A model generated the notes under the pieces. That model was not told the DNA's origin, did not search any database, and worked only from the letters and a program-made list of their open reading frames with translations. Shown here in pieces: positions 20,701 through 29,924 of a DNA stretch of 64,000 nucleotides. The stretch is from Nematopogon swammerdamellus. Lineage: Eukaryota > Arthropoda > Insecta > Lepidoptera > Adelidae. The position numbers and the translations under genes are program-made. The stretch spans positions 11,095,361 through 11,159,360 of the forward strand of contig OX336343.1 in the NCBI GenBank assembly GCA_946902875.1, in the 5' to 3' direction. Every line of letters begins with the position of its first letter. Position 1 is the first letter of the stretch.

Positions 20701-23700
20701 GGATATTACGGAGATAGACTAAAGTTACAGGAGAAAGTCTAAACTACACACTTGTTGTAATAATAAACGTTTTTAAAGGAAATGAAAAATAATCTTTAAT
20801 TCTTTAGTCATGTTTGACATCATATGAAAATAATAATCTAATGCTGCTATGGCAACGCTCAATGCATGACATCTCAAACATAGAATATGTAGCATTTCTC
20901 CACCCTTTAAATAATAGCTTCTTCGATCAGACGGTTGGGTCGTCTTCGGAGTCTGTCACTGCGCCGAGGTTCAGGAAGCTCGTTGACATCGATTTCTGTA
21001 TGAGCTTCAGCTAGTCCGGCTGGCGCTTCAGGCGATCCAGCCAATGGAGTAGTTTCAGGTTGTACTGCAGGAGGAATGACACCATCAATATTTGTATTTT
21101 CCGGCAGGAGAATGTCATCATCATCTTCAATAGGTTCAACTCGATGGCGTATGTGGTCAGCGTGACGTCTTTTCTCTAACCCTTCAGGTGTTCGTATTAC
21201 ATATGAGTACCTATTGGTGCGTTGTAGGACTGTCGCAGGTTGCCAGGTTTTTTCTAGATGTGTTCGAACGTATACTGCATCATCCTTATTGAAGACTGGA
21301 ACCTTCTTTTCGTTTTCGATGTTTGCTTTTACCTGTTTGTATTGTAAACTCCTTTTTGCATTAGGTCGTGCATTGTCTAGTTCAGTGGGTAATTGATGCC
21401 CAAACATCATTTGTGCTGGAGATTTTCCAATTGTTGTATGAGGGGTGTTTCGGTAGTTAAACAAGAAGTTGAGAAGTTTTTCTTTCTGTGTTAGGTTATC
21501 GTTCGAGCTGGCAGACATTCTTGATTTGAAAGTTTTTACCACACGTTCTGCCAATCCATTAGTACGTGGATGATATGGTGAGGAGGTGATGGGCTTTATT
21601 CCTAGATCTTGGCAGAAGTTTTTAAACTCTTGTGATGTAAACTGACTTCCATTGTCGGACACAATGATTCGTGGAATTCCAAAAGTTGCAAAGATGTCTT
21701 GTAAACTGTCGCATAATGTAGCTGTTGTGATCTTCTTTAGCGGTTTCACTTCGATCCATTTTGATAGAGCATCAGCCAGTACTAGCCAGTAACTTCCTTC
21801 GTATGGACCTGCAAAGTCGAGGTGTAATCTCTCCCATACAGTGTCAGGAATTGACCATGAGTAGATCGGCAACTCAGGAATATGATTTCGATGTTCTTGG
21901 CACTTCTGACATTTTTTTATGTAATTGTCTATATCTTCGTCGATTGTTGGCCACCATACATAGAAGCGTGATAAGGCTCTCATTGAAGATATTCCAGGAT
22001 GTCCCCGGTGTAGATGTTTGAGTGCAGCATTTTGTAGTTTAGCTGGAATTACTATTCTTCCTTGCCACATTATGATGTGATTTTCGACAGATAATTCGTT
22101 ACGTTTTCTAAAATAGGCTTTCATATCTGTTTGTTGTTCATACCTGTGCCATCCAATGTTTATGATCTGTATTACGTTTCTTAGGATAGGATCTTGCTTT
22201 GTTTTTTGTTTTATGTTGTCTTCTGTTAATGATAAGTCATTTATCTTGATATGTTGTTCATTGTCGCTGATTTTATATATACGTCTTTCTGGCGTTGAAA
22301 GTGTCTCCTTTGAGTTTGGCATTCTTGATAGGCAGTCGGCAACTATATTGTTTTCGCCTTTCCGGTATGCTATGTCATAGTCGTACGATCCTATGAGGAG
22401 TGCCCACCTTGTTAGGCGGTTGTTGACCAATTTTGGTAGATTTCGATTCGTTCCGAGTAAGTGTGTCAAAGGTTTGTGATCTGTTAATAAGGTGAACTTT
22501 GTACCTCGTAAGTATTGGTCGAACTTTTTGATGGCAAAGAAAATTGCGAGGGCTTCTCGATCGATAACAGAGTATTTCGTTTCTGCTGCTTTGAGTTTGC
22601 GTGATGCAAAGGCAATAGGCTTCTCCATGTTGTTATCTTTATGAAAAAGCACTGCTCCAACTCCTTTTTCTGACGCGTCGCATGCCAAGTACAGTGGTTT
22701 GGATTCAGAAAATGGTACCAGTGGTTCAGTTTTTGTTAAGTGACGTTTAGCTTTTTCGAAGATCTTCTGCTCGTGGTCACCCCATCTCCATCTGCTGTTC
22801 TTTTTTGTGAGTTCGTGTAGGTCAGCACATATGCTATGTAAGTGTGGAACAAACCTTTCATAAAAATTTATAAGTCCTAGGAAAGACTTCAGTTCCTTAA
22901 CGTTGGTGGGGGATTCAGCGTTCTTGATGGCGTCAATTTTTTTATTTACTGGGATGTGTCCCATTTTTATTTATGACATGTCCAAGGTAGTCGATGGAGG
23001 GTTGTAAAAATGTGCACTTCTTTAAGTTTGCTTTAAATCCAGCTTGTTCTAGCTTTGTTAGGACATCATTCAGTGTTGATAAATGATCTTGATCGTTAGG
23101 ACCGGTTATGGCAATGTCATCAAAATAAACAGCTACATTGGGGATGTTTTCTAGGACTTTTTCAAGGGATCGCTGAAAAATTCCAGGTGCTGTAGAGATT
23201 CCAAATGGCATTTGGTTATACTTAAAATACCCTTTGTGTGTTGAGATGATTAAGTACTTTTGGGAATCCTCTGCAATTTCAAATTGTAGGTAACCATCCT
23301 TTAAATCAATCTTCGTAAATTTCTCTCCGTTAGCCAGTTGTCGCCTTAATTGATCAAAAAGAGGAACAGGGTGATTTTCTTTTGTGAGCGCTGGGTTTAT
23401 CGTGGTACGATAGTCGCCACAGATTCTTATTTGGCCATTTGGTTTTAGAACATTGACTGTGGGTGTTGCCCATTCGATGGGTGTTTCGTTTGGGTCGATC
23501 TCTGTGATGATTCCTTCCCTTACCAGTCGTTCCAGTTCGAATTCGACGTTTTTTTGTATTCCAAATTTTATGGGTCTTGCCGGTATGTGAACTGGTTTCG
23601 TGTTTGTTTTTATGTGGATATTGACTTTGAAATTATTTACTTTTCCCAGTGTATTGTCAAATAGTGTTTTGTGCTGATCGAGCACTGTTTTCAGTGTCAG

Positions 23701-26700
23701 CTCGTTTGTTGTGGATATCGAATATACATATTTAGGAAATTGCATTCCGAATGCGTTGCACCAATCTAATCCAAACAGCATTGGTTCCGCCTTGGTGATG
23801 ACTACGACTGGTAGTGTTTTGATATTCCCATTTAGATTTACGTCGACGAATGCTAGGCCTGTGGATTTCAGTTTGTGATCCATGTACGCTTTCAGTCCCG
23901 GAGCTTTCGTTAGTTGTGGTGACCCGACTTTCTTCCAGAATTTAGTGCTTATTATGGAATAGTCTGAACCTGGGTCCCAATCCATGGTCAATGTGTGACC
24001 TTCGATCTTTACATCAATGCGCTTACCTCTGTATCCCAAGCTTTTGATTATATTGACCATGTGGTCCTCGTTATCGCTGTCGTCGGATGAATTTTCAGTG
24101 TTGTTGTCAGTGAAGTCAGATTCTTGTTTGATTTTCTGAAGTTTTCTACTTCGTTTTAGCGTGTTTTGTTTTCGTGGTGATGTCAAGTAAGCTCTACCAC
24201 TTTTAATGCAACAACTCTCATAGTGCCCCTCGTTGCTGCATGCATTGCATGTGTGATTTCGTGCTTTACATTCGTTATTGTTATGACGATCTTTCCCACC
24301 GCAACGTAGACACTGATTTGTTTGCAGTTTTCGAGGTTCACCTCGGGCGGTACCCTGGTCTGTGTCATATTTGTTTATTGTTGATTTTCGTGAAATATTT
24401 TTTTGTTTGTATATTCCTTTCACCCGTTCTTGGCTTGTTCCTGGTGTGTCGTTTTCTGCCAGTTCTCTTGATTGAGCTGTTGCGAAAATTTGTGCAAAAG
24501 TTGTTTCTTTGAAAGTTCCGTCGTTCCTTGTCTCTAAAAGGTCTGGCCATTTTTGTTTCAGTTCGATTTCCAGCTGTGTGTGTTGAAGGCCTGTTGCAAA
24601 GCGGTCCCGGAGTTGTCTGTCAAGGAATTCTCCTTCATACCCGCAGTCGCGACTTATTTCTTTTAGTTTATTTGCATAGTGTTCCATTGTTTCGCTGGTT
24701 TCCCTGGTGCAGTTCCAGAATTCTGTGAGGGCCTTAAATCGTGTTCGTTTTGTACGGTGAAGGTTGAGAAACTTTGTTTTAACATTTTCGTAGGATTGAC
24801 TATCGAATGAAGGATGTGCGTTTTCAAAGGATATTTTGAGTTCTTGGTATGTTTCTGGTGATAGGCAAGAGAACAGGAGTTCTTTTCGTGTGTCAGGGTC
24901 TTCTACATTCCATATACGACATTTCGCTTCAAAATAGTCCGTGAACGTTTCAGGTTTAGTTGACCTTTGGTCATATGTTTCGCATTTAATAAATTGTTCC
25001 GCGTCCATTCTTTTACTCGTCGCCACAAAATGTTGTAATAATAAACGTTTTTAAAGGAAATGAAAAATAATCTTTAATTCTTTAGTCATGTTTGACATCA
25101 TATGAAAATAATAATCTAATGCTGCTATGGCAACGCTCAATGCATGACATCTCAAACATAGAATATGTAGCAACACTCATTCAAACTGATAAACTTTCAA
25201 CAAAAAGGCGAAAGAAAAAGTCTAAACGCAAAAAATACATACTTACGCTTCGAATTGATACCTTCTTCATTTTTTGTAATTTCGAGTTTAGTTAGACTAG
25301 ATAGAATAGAAGCAGAGAGAGAAGAAAGAGAAGAGGGAGGGAGAAAGAGATAGAAGGAGAGAGTGAGGGAGAGAGAAAGGGGAAGGAGACAGAGCTAGAG
25401 ATAGAGAGGGGGGGGGGCGAGAGGGGGAGACAGTGAGGGGGTGAGAGGGGAGAGAAGGGGAAACAGAGAGGGGGAGTGAAGGGGGAGACAGAGAGAGGGG
25501 CGAGAGGGGGATAGAAGGGCAGACAGAGAGAAGAGAGGAGAGAGAGAGAGAGAGAGAACAGGGGAGACAGAGAGAAGAGGGGAGACAGAGAGAAGAGGAG
25601 AGAGAGAGAGAGAAAGAGAAGAGGGGAGACAGAGAGAAGAGGGGGGAGAGAGAGAGAAGAGGGGAGAGAGAAAGAGAGAGAGAGATGTGGCAGGGTAAAA
25701 CTTGTGTTAAACGCCATACGGATATATGACCTGAATGAAAGTCAGCTAAAACGGTGCGATGTGTGTAATTTGTACTTATAGCCGGCAATGTCATGCCTTC
25801 CTTTTGCATATTTAATTAAGATGATGCATTTGGCTAATTTCGGAATGTGTCTAATGACAATTTTAGTTATTGTATAGTAATGTGTGTCACGGGGAGTGTT
25901 CGGAGGAGCTGTTTAATGCGATTCCGTCGTCCCCATTCCACCTCCGCACTACGCGTACTGGGCAGGGGATGCACCCCTATACAATCGACCTACCGAGGAT
26001 GCGCACCAACCAGTTCTGTAGGTATTTCATTCACAGAACCGGGAAAATGTGGAACGCACTCCCTGCTCATATATTTCCTCCCAAGTACAGCCTGGGGTTT
26101 TTCAAAAGGGGCGTGAAAAGGCTCCTGTCAGGCCGGCATGGCATTCGCAAACCCCGTGCATCACAGAATGTCCATGGGCATCGTAAGTCACCTCCTTGTA
26201 AGTGAAACGGTGCCACATGTCGCGCTTCGTATAAAAAAAATAAAATGTGTAGTGTAGTAACGCAGAAAATGTATTGTTTCAGAGGCAGAATGCAAGAAGC
26301 GCTGGCGGTCGATGCGCGACTCCTTTATCAAGCTACAGCGCACACGCGGCGGCCGCGCGTGCTGGCCCTACCTCGGCCTCATGCAGTTCCTGCTGCCACA
26401 CATTGAAGTCAAGTCAGTATTGATGCCTTGCTCAAGTCAGTGAGAAAGTTTTAGCCAAGTCAGTGTGATAGCCGAAGGCTCAAGTCAAGTCAATATTGTA
26501 CTAAACTAACAGATGTCCAGGTACGTGGCCGCAGTTTAATATTAATTTTCAGTACCATGAAGACGTCAATCGGGTTCGAGTTTGAACGTTCAAGTCGCAT
26601 TAGTATGAGTCAATACAAGTTTAATGATCTGTCATTCTTGGCTTTCAATTGCTTGACAGAGCATTCCCAGGTTCATTGCAACTAAAGTACCTAAGTATAT

Positions 26701-27142
26701 ATATATATGTGTGGTTTATTTCAGAAATCAAAACCAAACCGACGAATCCGAAGATGAAGACTTCAAAAAGGAGCTTCCCTTCCAGCCCGAGATCACAATG
26801 ACGGTCCACGACAGTCCCATTCATCTCTCCGAACTCAGCAGGGATTTCGACGAGGATCCTCCACCAGACATTGCCTTTATGAAAAGAAACTTTAACGCGG
26901 GGGATGATGACTTCTTATCCTGCACTTCCTGTCACCAGAGCGCCGATCCTGACGAACTGTTCCTGCTCAGCTGTACACCAAATTTGAAAAGGATGGACCC
27001 GAGACAGAATGCCGTGGCGAGAATGAGAATACAGCAAGTTCTATTCGAAGTGGAATTTGGTGCGAGTGTGAACGTGGACTACATGGGGCGGCCGATAGTT
27101 CTTGATGATACGCCGCCGGTTGAAACTGTGATGCCTCAGTGA
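17637..27142 (+). CDS. MADF-BESS domain protein (three exons)
   Basis: Exons 17637-17793, 26283-26412 and 26725-27142 join in frame (157+130+418 nt) to encode 234 residues. Residues ~14-96 form a MADF domain, a Myb/SANT-like DNA-binding module: LVREVQKHPVLYDRSVSGF, DDAWREV, then CKKRWRSMRDSFIKLQR and WPYLGLMQFL. Residues ~172-207 are a BESS motif (ELFLLSC, LKRMDPRQNAVARMRIQQVL, EVEF), which mediates protein-protein contacts. An acidic linker (DESEDEDF) lies between. The family acts in the nucleus as transcriptional regulators (Adf-1-like in Drosophila). The start is the first Met after an in-frame TAG at 17607; Met9 (17661) is an alternative. Intron 1 (8489 bp) carries many transposons, intron 2 is 312 bp. 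Orthology to a named gene is not claimed. Confidence 0.88.
18690..18836 (-). mobile_element. SINE 3' part, intron 1
   Basis: Reads CATCAGCCCATAACGC-like and GGTGCTATATCAGTGTTTCC in the reverse orientation of the 5S/tRNA-type SINE, with diverged sequence. 17794-18690 of the intron shows nothing else recognisable. Confidence 0.6.
18896..19074. mobile_element. Foldback MITE (GTACAGTT ends), copy A
   Basis: The ends GTACAGTTCAGTTCAGCAAAT and its mirror ATTTGCTGCCCAAAACTGTAC pair, and the arms stay complementary nearly to the centre (GTCGAGCTTTAGAAAGAGAC, GTAGAGCGTCGTC, GTCGCAC). 179 bp in total. The same family occurs at 29100-29275 and, as half an element, at 28973-29065. Confidence 0.85.
19225..19340. 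repeat. LINE-type 3' tail, intron 1
   Basis: Matches 16920-17040: CTGGAAGACATCTCTGTAAGG, GATAAGCCCGCCTTTGCACC and GGAGCAATAAGGTATTTTC. It is preceded by AAATCAAATCAAATATC at about 19098. Confidence 0.6.
19341..20747. other. Intron 1 interior, nothing recognised
   Basis: AT-rich intronic sequence with no ORF of note and no repeat family that I could match within the window. Confidence 0.5.
20753..20894 (-). repeat. Ty3 element 3' LTR
   Basis: 142 bp, TG...CA on both strands (TGTTGTAATAATAAACG at the left, GAATATGTAGCA at the right). Identical to 25031-25172. Confidence 0.95.
20895..20908 (-). other. Ty3 polypurine tract
   Basis: The - strand reads AAAGGGTGGAGAAA directly before the 3' LTR. 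It overlaps the TAA stop of the integrase ORF. Confidence 0.7.
20907..22964 (-). CDS. Ty3 pol, 3' part: RNase H and integrase
   Basis: 685 codons from an internal ATG at 22964; the natural frame would come from the upstream RT. It begins in the RT thumb/connection (NVKELKSFLGLINFYERFVP). The RNase H region has LYLACDASEKGVGAVL, then DREALAIFFAIKKF and FTLLTDHKPL. The integrase has an HHCC finger (HRGHPGISSMRALSRF, then CQKCQEHR) and the DDE triad in HLDFAGPYEG, IVSDNGSQFTS and HPRTNGLAERVV. A GPY/F-like stretch (TWQPATVLQRTNRYSYVIRT) follows, and the tail is rich in Arg and Pro. The frame is open to its stop at the PPT. Confidence 0.9.
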   Translation of the reverse strand: MGHIPVNKKIDAIKNAESPTNVKELKSFLGLINFYERFVPHLHSICADLHELTKKNSRWRWGDHEQKIFEKAKRHLTKTEPLVPFSESKPLYLACDASEKGVGAVLFHKDNNMEKPIAFASRKLKAAETKYSVIDREALAIFFAIKKFDQYLRGTKFTLLTDHKPLTHLLGTNRNLPKLVNNRLTRWALLIGSYDYDIAYRKGENNIVADCLSRMPNSKETLSTPERRIYKISDNEQHIKINDLSLTEDNIKQKTKQDPILRNVIQIINIGWHRYEQQTDMKAYFRKRNELSVENHIIMWQGRIVIPAKLQNAALKHLHRGHPGISSMRALSRFYVWWPTIDEDIDNYIKKCQKCQEHRNHIPELPIYSWSIPDTVWERLHLDFAGPYEGSYWLVLADALSKWIEVKPLKKITTATLCDSLQDIFATFGIPRIIVSDNGSQFTSQEFKNFCQDLGIKPITSSPYHPRTNGLAERVVKTFKSRMSASSNDNLTQKEKLLNFLFNYRNTPHTTIGKSPAQMMFGHQLPTELDNARPNAKRSLQYKQVKANIENEKKVPVFNKDDAVYVRTHLEKTWQPATVLQRTNRYSYVIRTPEGLEKRRHADHIRHRVEPIEDDDDILLPENTNIDGVIPPAVQPETTPLAGSPEAPAGLAEAHTEIDVNELPEPRRSDRLRRRPNRLIEEAII
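22942..25008 (-). CDS. Ty3 gag-protease-reverse transcriptase, truncated by frameshift
   Basis: Starts at ATG 25008, only 22 nt from the LTR; 688 codons. Gag ends with two zinc knuckles (CLRCGGKDRHNNNEC, spacing CX2CX5HX4C, and CNACSNEGHYESCC). The aspartic protease has D345 in MDWDPGSDYSII, a variant of the usual D-S/T-G. RT carries YFDD at residues 628-631 (VYFDDIAITG). Gag and pol share one frame with no stop between them. The frame ends at TAA about 57 residues after YFDD, at YLGHVINKNGTHPSK, where the conserved family sequence continues in the neighbouring frame (start of the downstream ORF). The break lies beside a run of seven A's. It is not at the usual gag/pol border, so it looks like a mutation or a sequencing indel rather than programmed frameshifting. 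Confidence 0.88.
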   Translation of the reverse strand: MDAEQFIKCETYDQRSTKPETFTDYFEAKCRIWNVEDPDTRKELLFSCLSPETYQELKISFENAHPSFDSQSYENVKTKFLNLHRTKRTRFKALTEFWNCTRETSETMEHYANKLKEISRDCGYEGEFLDRQLRDRFATGLQHTQLEIELKQKWPDLLETRNDGTFKETTFAQIFATAQSRELAENDTPGTSQERVKGIYKQKNISRKSTINKYDTDQGTARGEPRKLQTNQCLRCGGKDRHNNNECKARNHTCNACSNEGHYESCCIKSGRAYLTSPRKQNTLKRSRKLQKIKQESDFTDNNTENSSDDSDNEDHMVNIIKSLGYRGKRIDVKIEGHTLTMDWDPGSDYSIISTKFWKKVGSPQLTKAPGLKAYMDHKLKSTGLAFVDVNLNGNIKTLPVVVITKAEPMLFGLDWCNAFGMQFPKYVYSISTTNELTLKTVLDQHKTLFDNTLGKVNNFKVNIHIKTNTKPVHIPARPIKFGIQKNVEFELERLVREGIITEIDPNETPIEWATPTVNVLKPNGQIRICGDYRTTINPALTKENHPVPLFDQLRRQLANGEKFTKIDLKDGYLQFEIAEDSQKYLIISTHKGYFKYNQMPFGISTAPGIFQRSLEKVLENIPNVAVYFDDIAITGPNDQDHLSTLNDVLTKLEQAGFKANLKKCTFLQPSIDYLGHVINKNGTHPSK
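25016..25025 (-). other. Ty3 primer binding site, serine-tRNA-like
   Basis: TGGCGACGAG on the - strand, 5 nt after the 5' LTR. It is complementary to the 3' end ...CTCGTCGCCA known from some animal tRNA-Ser. Confidence 0.65.
25031..25172 (-). repeat. Ty3 element 5' LTR
   Basis: 142 bp, identical to the LTR at 20753-20894. Followed by ACACT, the target duplication. Confidence 0.95.
25311..25686. repeat. 376-bp nearly pure purine tract (GA/GGGG)
   Basis: The + strand is almost only G and A, built of GAGAGA, GAGGGG and GGAGACAGAGAGA motifs with a G10 run near 25408. It lies in intron 1, 139 bp beyond the Ty3 element. Long Pro/Leu/Ser frames on the - strand are low-complexity artefacts. Confidence 0.92.
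25868..26245 (+). pseudogene. Jockey-like LINE 3' end in intron 1
   Basis: The frame reads ECSEELFNAIPSSPFHLRTT, HPYTIDLPRMRTNQFCRYFI, HRTGKMWNALPAHIFPPKYS and LGFFKRGVKRLL, the C-terminal region of a LINE polymerase. A 3' UTR resembling those at 4555-4665 and 52070-52180 follows, ending in ATAAAAAAAATAAAA. It is a 5'-truncated copy in sense to the host gene, ending about 40 bp before the exon 2 acceptor. Confidence 0.8.
26283..26412 (+). CDS. MADF-BESS exon 2
   Basis: Acceptor TTGTTTCAG ends at 26282. The exon encodes the second half of the MADF domain and ends GTCAA with donor GTCAGT at 26413. The CAAGTCAGT donor context recurs at 26433 and 26456. Confidence 0.87.
26725..27142 (+). CDS. 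MADF-BESS exon 3
   Basis: Acceptor TTTATTTCAG ends at 26724. Two nt from exon 2 (AA) plus the first A make Lys96. Encodes the acidic linker and BESS motif and ends at TGA 27140-27142. Confidence 0.88.
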
Positions 27143-28315
27143 TTGTAAAAGTGTAAATTTAGAGGATTTTTAAGTTTGTGATTTCGTGCCATAAATGACT
27201 TATGGTATTGTTACTCAATTCATATAAAGTGCTTGTCTTTTCGATTAAATAACAAAATTGAACAGTGTAAATGCAAAACTAAACTCTTTGTTACCTACCC
27301 TTTTAAAATGGTTCGCATTTGTCAGTTAAAGGTTCATTTTCGTAGGTTCATTTAGAATGGAAAGAATGAAAGCTTACAGAAAACCGTATGTTTGCTTTAG
27401 TTACATGTAGCTGCAATTTCACATAAACCCCACTTTTGTAGCAAGCACGTAAAGAAAATTTTCACACCAAACGCTACCGTATCACAGTAACCTTTTCTAA
27501 CGTTCTAGACAGTAACAAAGCAGCTAGCCGTAGGAGCAACCACAATTCTACAGGTGTACTAATTTTCTCTACTTTCTTTCTTATCTTTACCTAAGTAAAT
27601 ATATAGTTAGGAAATACTTGGGTGTTGAAATTATTAATAAAAATATTTTTACTTTTGATTAAAATGTTAAAGTGAAGTAGTAGTCTATAGGCCAAAATTT
27701 AATTTTGGTTTATTCACTTTTGGCTTTTGTTTGTTAGACTTTGGTGCTTCGTATGGAAGTCAAAAGTGAATTGCATTATCTTTAAAATAGATAGGTATTA
27801 AAATAAAATGAAGGTGGGGGTCAAATCGACTGGCTTTACATGATAATTGTAATGTAGAACTGGTAGAAATTTTAGGAATTATGTAAAATTACAGAATTGT
27901 TTAAAATGTTATTTAAGTCAGAAAAGCTGCCTTCAAGCTTTTTGAACTAGTATTCCACATATTTTCTTCCTCCAAAAACTGGTGCCTAGACGATTGAATA
28001 ATGTTTTAGATAAATTCATAACTACCAGTACACCTACATAAGTTATTGTTGGCAGGTTTGGCACTGAGGACTAATCGATTTGACTGACCGGTTGGACGGA
28101 CTGAGCATATGAATGATAAAAACTCCGACAGAAAATTATAGTATTTCAGGGACAGGGTTGAATTGTTTTTAATTTTACTATACTACTTGTAAAGAAATAA
28201 CAGAGTACCTACTATGAGATGTGACTTACGACATTAAGACATTGATTCTGACTTTGCCAACATTCTGCAAAGTCATACGTCCTATTTATCCCTATATTAT
28301 TCGGTACCTATAAGT
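27143..28315. other. 3' UTR and downstream AT-rich DNA
   Basis: Follows the MADF-BESS stop. AATAAA occurs at 27636-27641 and 27802-27807 as possible poly(A) signals on the + strand. No further gene is seen before the SINE at 28316. Confidence 0.5.
27636..27641 (+). terminator. Candidate poly(A) signal AATAAA of the MADF-BESS gene
   Basis: First canonical AATAAA after the stop codon, giving a 3' UTR of about 0.5 kb. Position alone supports it. Confidence 0.4.
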
Positions 28316-28565
28316 CAGAGGGGTCAGAGCATATGCTTTCGACCAGCCAATATCACCTCCGAGAAGGTACCATACCGGAGACTTCCATATGAATTGCAAG
28401 TCGGCTACAATCTGAGACTACCACCTAGTGCGGGGCAAGGGAAGGGTTCTACAGTTTTACACCACCGGTTCCGAACGGTGAAACAGAAAGTGTCCGTTGG
28501 ATTCCAATCTCGGGCCCTGAGATCAAGACTTGAAGCCAAGAACGTGCCGACAATCCGCCGCTCAT
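28316..28565 (-). mobile_element. tRNA-head SINE copy (second family)
   Basis: The + strand shows GGTCAGAGCATATGCTTTCGAC, ACCTCCGAGAAGGTACCATACC, CTACCACCTAGTGCGG and GGTTCCGAACGGTGAAACAG. It belongs to the family whose complete copy is at 60409-60832. Confidence 0.7.
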
Positions 28566-28972
28566 AATCTAATTTCTTCACATAAATCTAATTTCTAGCG
28601 ACCCCTTCTAAGGGGTCTGTAGACAGCAGGCTTAGCTTCGTCAGATTCTAATGTGAATCAACAGGGCGATAGACCTACTTGTATATTATTTGATGAACAC
28701 ATATAGGTAGGTTAAGTTCCATTGCGCGACACTATTTAATTTGTAATATAAATTAATACTGCTTTGAGTATATTTATGTTTAAGAGTTAATACGAAATAT
28801 ACAACACCGTTATTCCTAAAGTAATTACGTCTGTTTTTATTCCATTTATCTAATTGATTTACAAAGCAAAAGCATTATTCAGAATGATTGAAGTAAACTC
28901 CTTTTCTTTTCTGCTTTATGTTTAACTCGCAATGTTCGTTCGTGCTTTAAATAAAAAGCAAAATAGTAGGTA

Positions 28973-29065
28973 CAGTCACCGACAGTAAATAATGAACATC
29001 GAGCTTTAGAGAGAGATGGTCCGGTTGTAGAGCGTCGTCCCTGTCGGACGAACTCGCACGTCTCT
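28973..29065. mobile_element. Half of a foldback MITE
   Basis: Left arm and part of the centre of the GTACAGTT family (AGTAAATAATGAACATCGAGC, GGTTGTAGAGCGTCGTCCCTG), 35 bp before a complete copy. Confidence 0.7.
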
Positions 29066-29099
29066 GGCCCGATATTCATCCCGGGTAATGCCGGGTACT

Positions 29100-29275
29100 G
29101 TACAGTTCCCGGCAGCAAATAATGCGTGTCGAGCTTTAAAAAGAGACCAACTGGTTGTAGAGTGCCGTCCCTGTCGCACAGAGACGTACGAGTTCGTGAG
29201 ACAGGGACGACGCTCTACAACCGGATTATCTCTTTCTAAAGCTCGACACGGATTATTTGCTGACGGGAACTGTAC
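29100..29275. mobile_element. Foldback MITE (GTACAGTT ends), copy B
   Basis: GTACAGTTCCCGGCAGCAAAT at the left mirrors ATTTGCTGACGGGAACTGTAC at the right. Arms of ~80 bp pair almost fully around AGAGACGTACGAGTTC. 176 bp, and less decayed than the copy at 18896. 29276-29650 beyond it has no recognised feature. Confidence 0.88.
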
Positions 29276-29779
29276 CTAATATTAGTTTGTGAAATTCTAA
29301 ACTCACGTCATCGCGTGAGGTGTCTTCATTCAATTCAATCTAATACATAAATCTCTCTAATAATTTTAGCCCTTATCTGCTGTAACAGGGGTCTTATGGT
29401 GAACAAGATAGAAGTTAATTTAAACTAGCGATTCAAAAGGGCAACGCTGCCAGCGTATTGGGCATTGGGCACTGTGGGAGAGTCGGCTGAATTGGATGAA
29501 ATATTTTACTTAAAGTACCCCTTCTTCTAACCCTGTTGCGAACCCCCCCTTCCGTCAACGGCACAGTGTACACATCACGTTTACTCCTTCTTTCCACCTT
29601 ACACTTAATTAGTTTTCGTAGTTATATTTTAGATACAAGTTACGAACACTCTATAATATGAGCCCCCAGAAACATACGGCGGCGTCCGTGACGTGGACAG
29701 ACAGCTTCCGAACCCCCGGTGCCGGTGGTGACCAAAGTGTATTGATGTGTTTCAGATCTTTGCTGGTAGAGGGTATTGC

Positions 29780-29915
29780 ATATATGGTAGAGATACCCTG
29801 CGAAGTTTCTTGTCGGTTCTTCTTCGTGGGTGTAATCGAACCGGATAGAACAAATTGTGACAAGTTCGAGCGCAGTCTAACAGCCATATGAATGATCAAT
29901 AAACAATACAACAAC
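29780..29915 (+). repeat. ~135-bp repeat, pair with 35245-35380
   Basis: Shares GGTTCTTCTTCGTGGGTGTA, ATCGAACCGG, AATTGTGACAAGTTCGAG and GAATGATCAATAAACAA with the second copy. The AATAAACAA ending suggests a retroelement 3' end. Confidence 0.7.
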
Positions 29916-29924
29916 AATACAATC

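Larger units (their letters stand above)
20748..25177 (-). mobile_element. Ty3/Gypsy retrotransposon, mag-like, in antisense inside intron 1
   Basis: The element spans 20753-25172 (4420 bp) with 142-bp LTRs flanked by the 5-bp duplication ACACT (20748-20752 and 25173-25177). Order on the - strand: 5' LTR, PBS, gag-protease-RT, RNase H-integrase, PPT, 3' LTR. There is no env. Very short LTRs, a PBS that fits a serine tRNA and the compact size recall the mag lineage first found in silkworm. The LTRs are identical, so insertion is recent, yet pol carries one frameshift near 22950. Confidence 0.93.

Noticed and set aside
20907..25026. Endogenous virus with envelope
   Set aside because: No env-like frame exists between integrase and the 3' LTR; the element is a plain Ty3-type retrotransposon.
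25292..25809. 141- and 170-codon Leu/Ser/Pro-rich ORFs on the - strand
   Set aside because: Pure translation of the GA-rich tract; low complexity in every frame.
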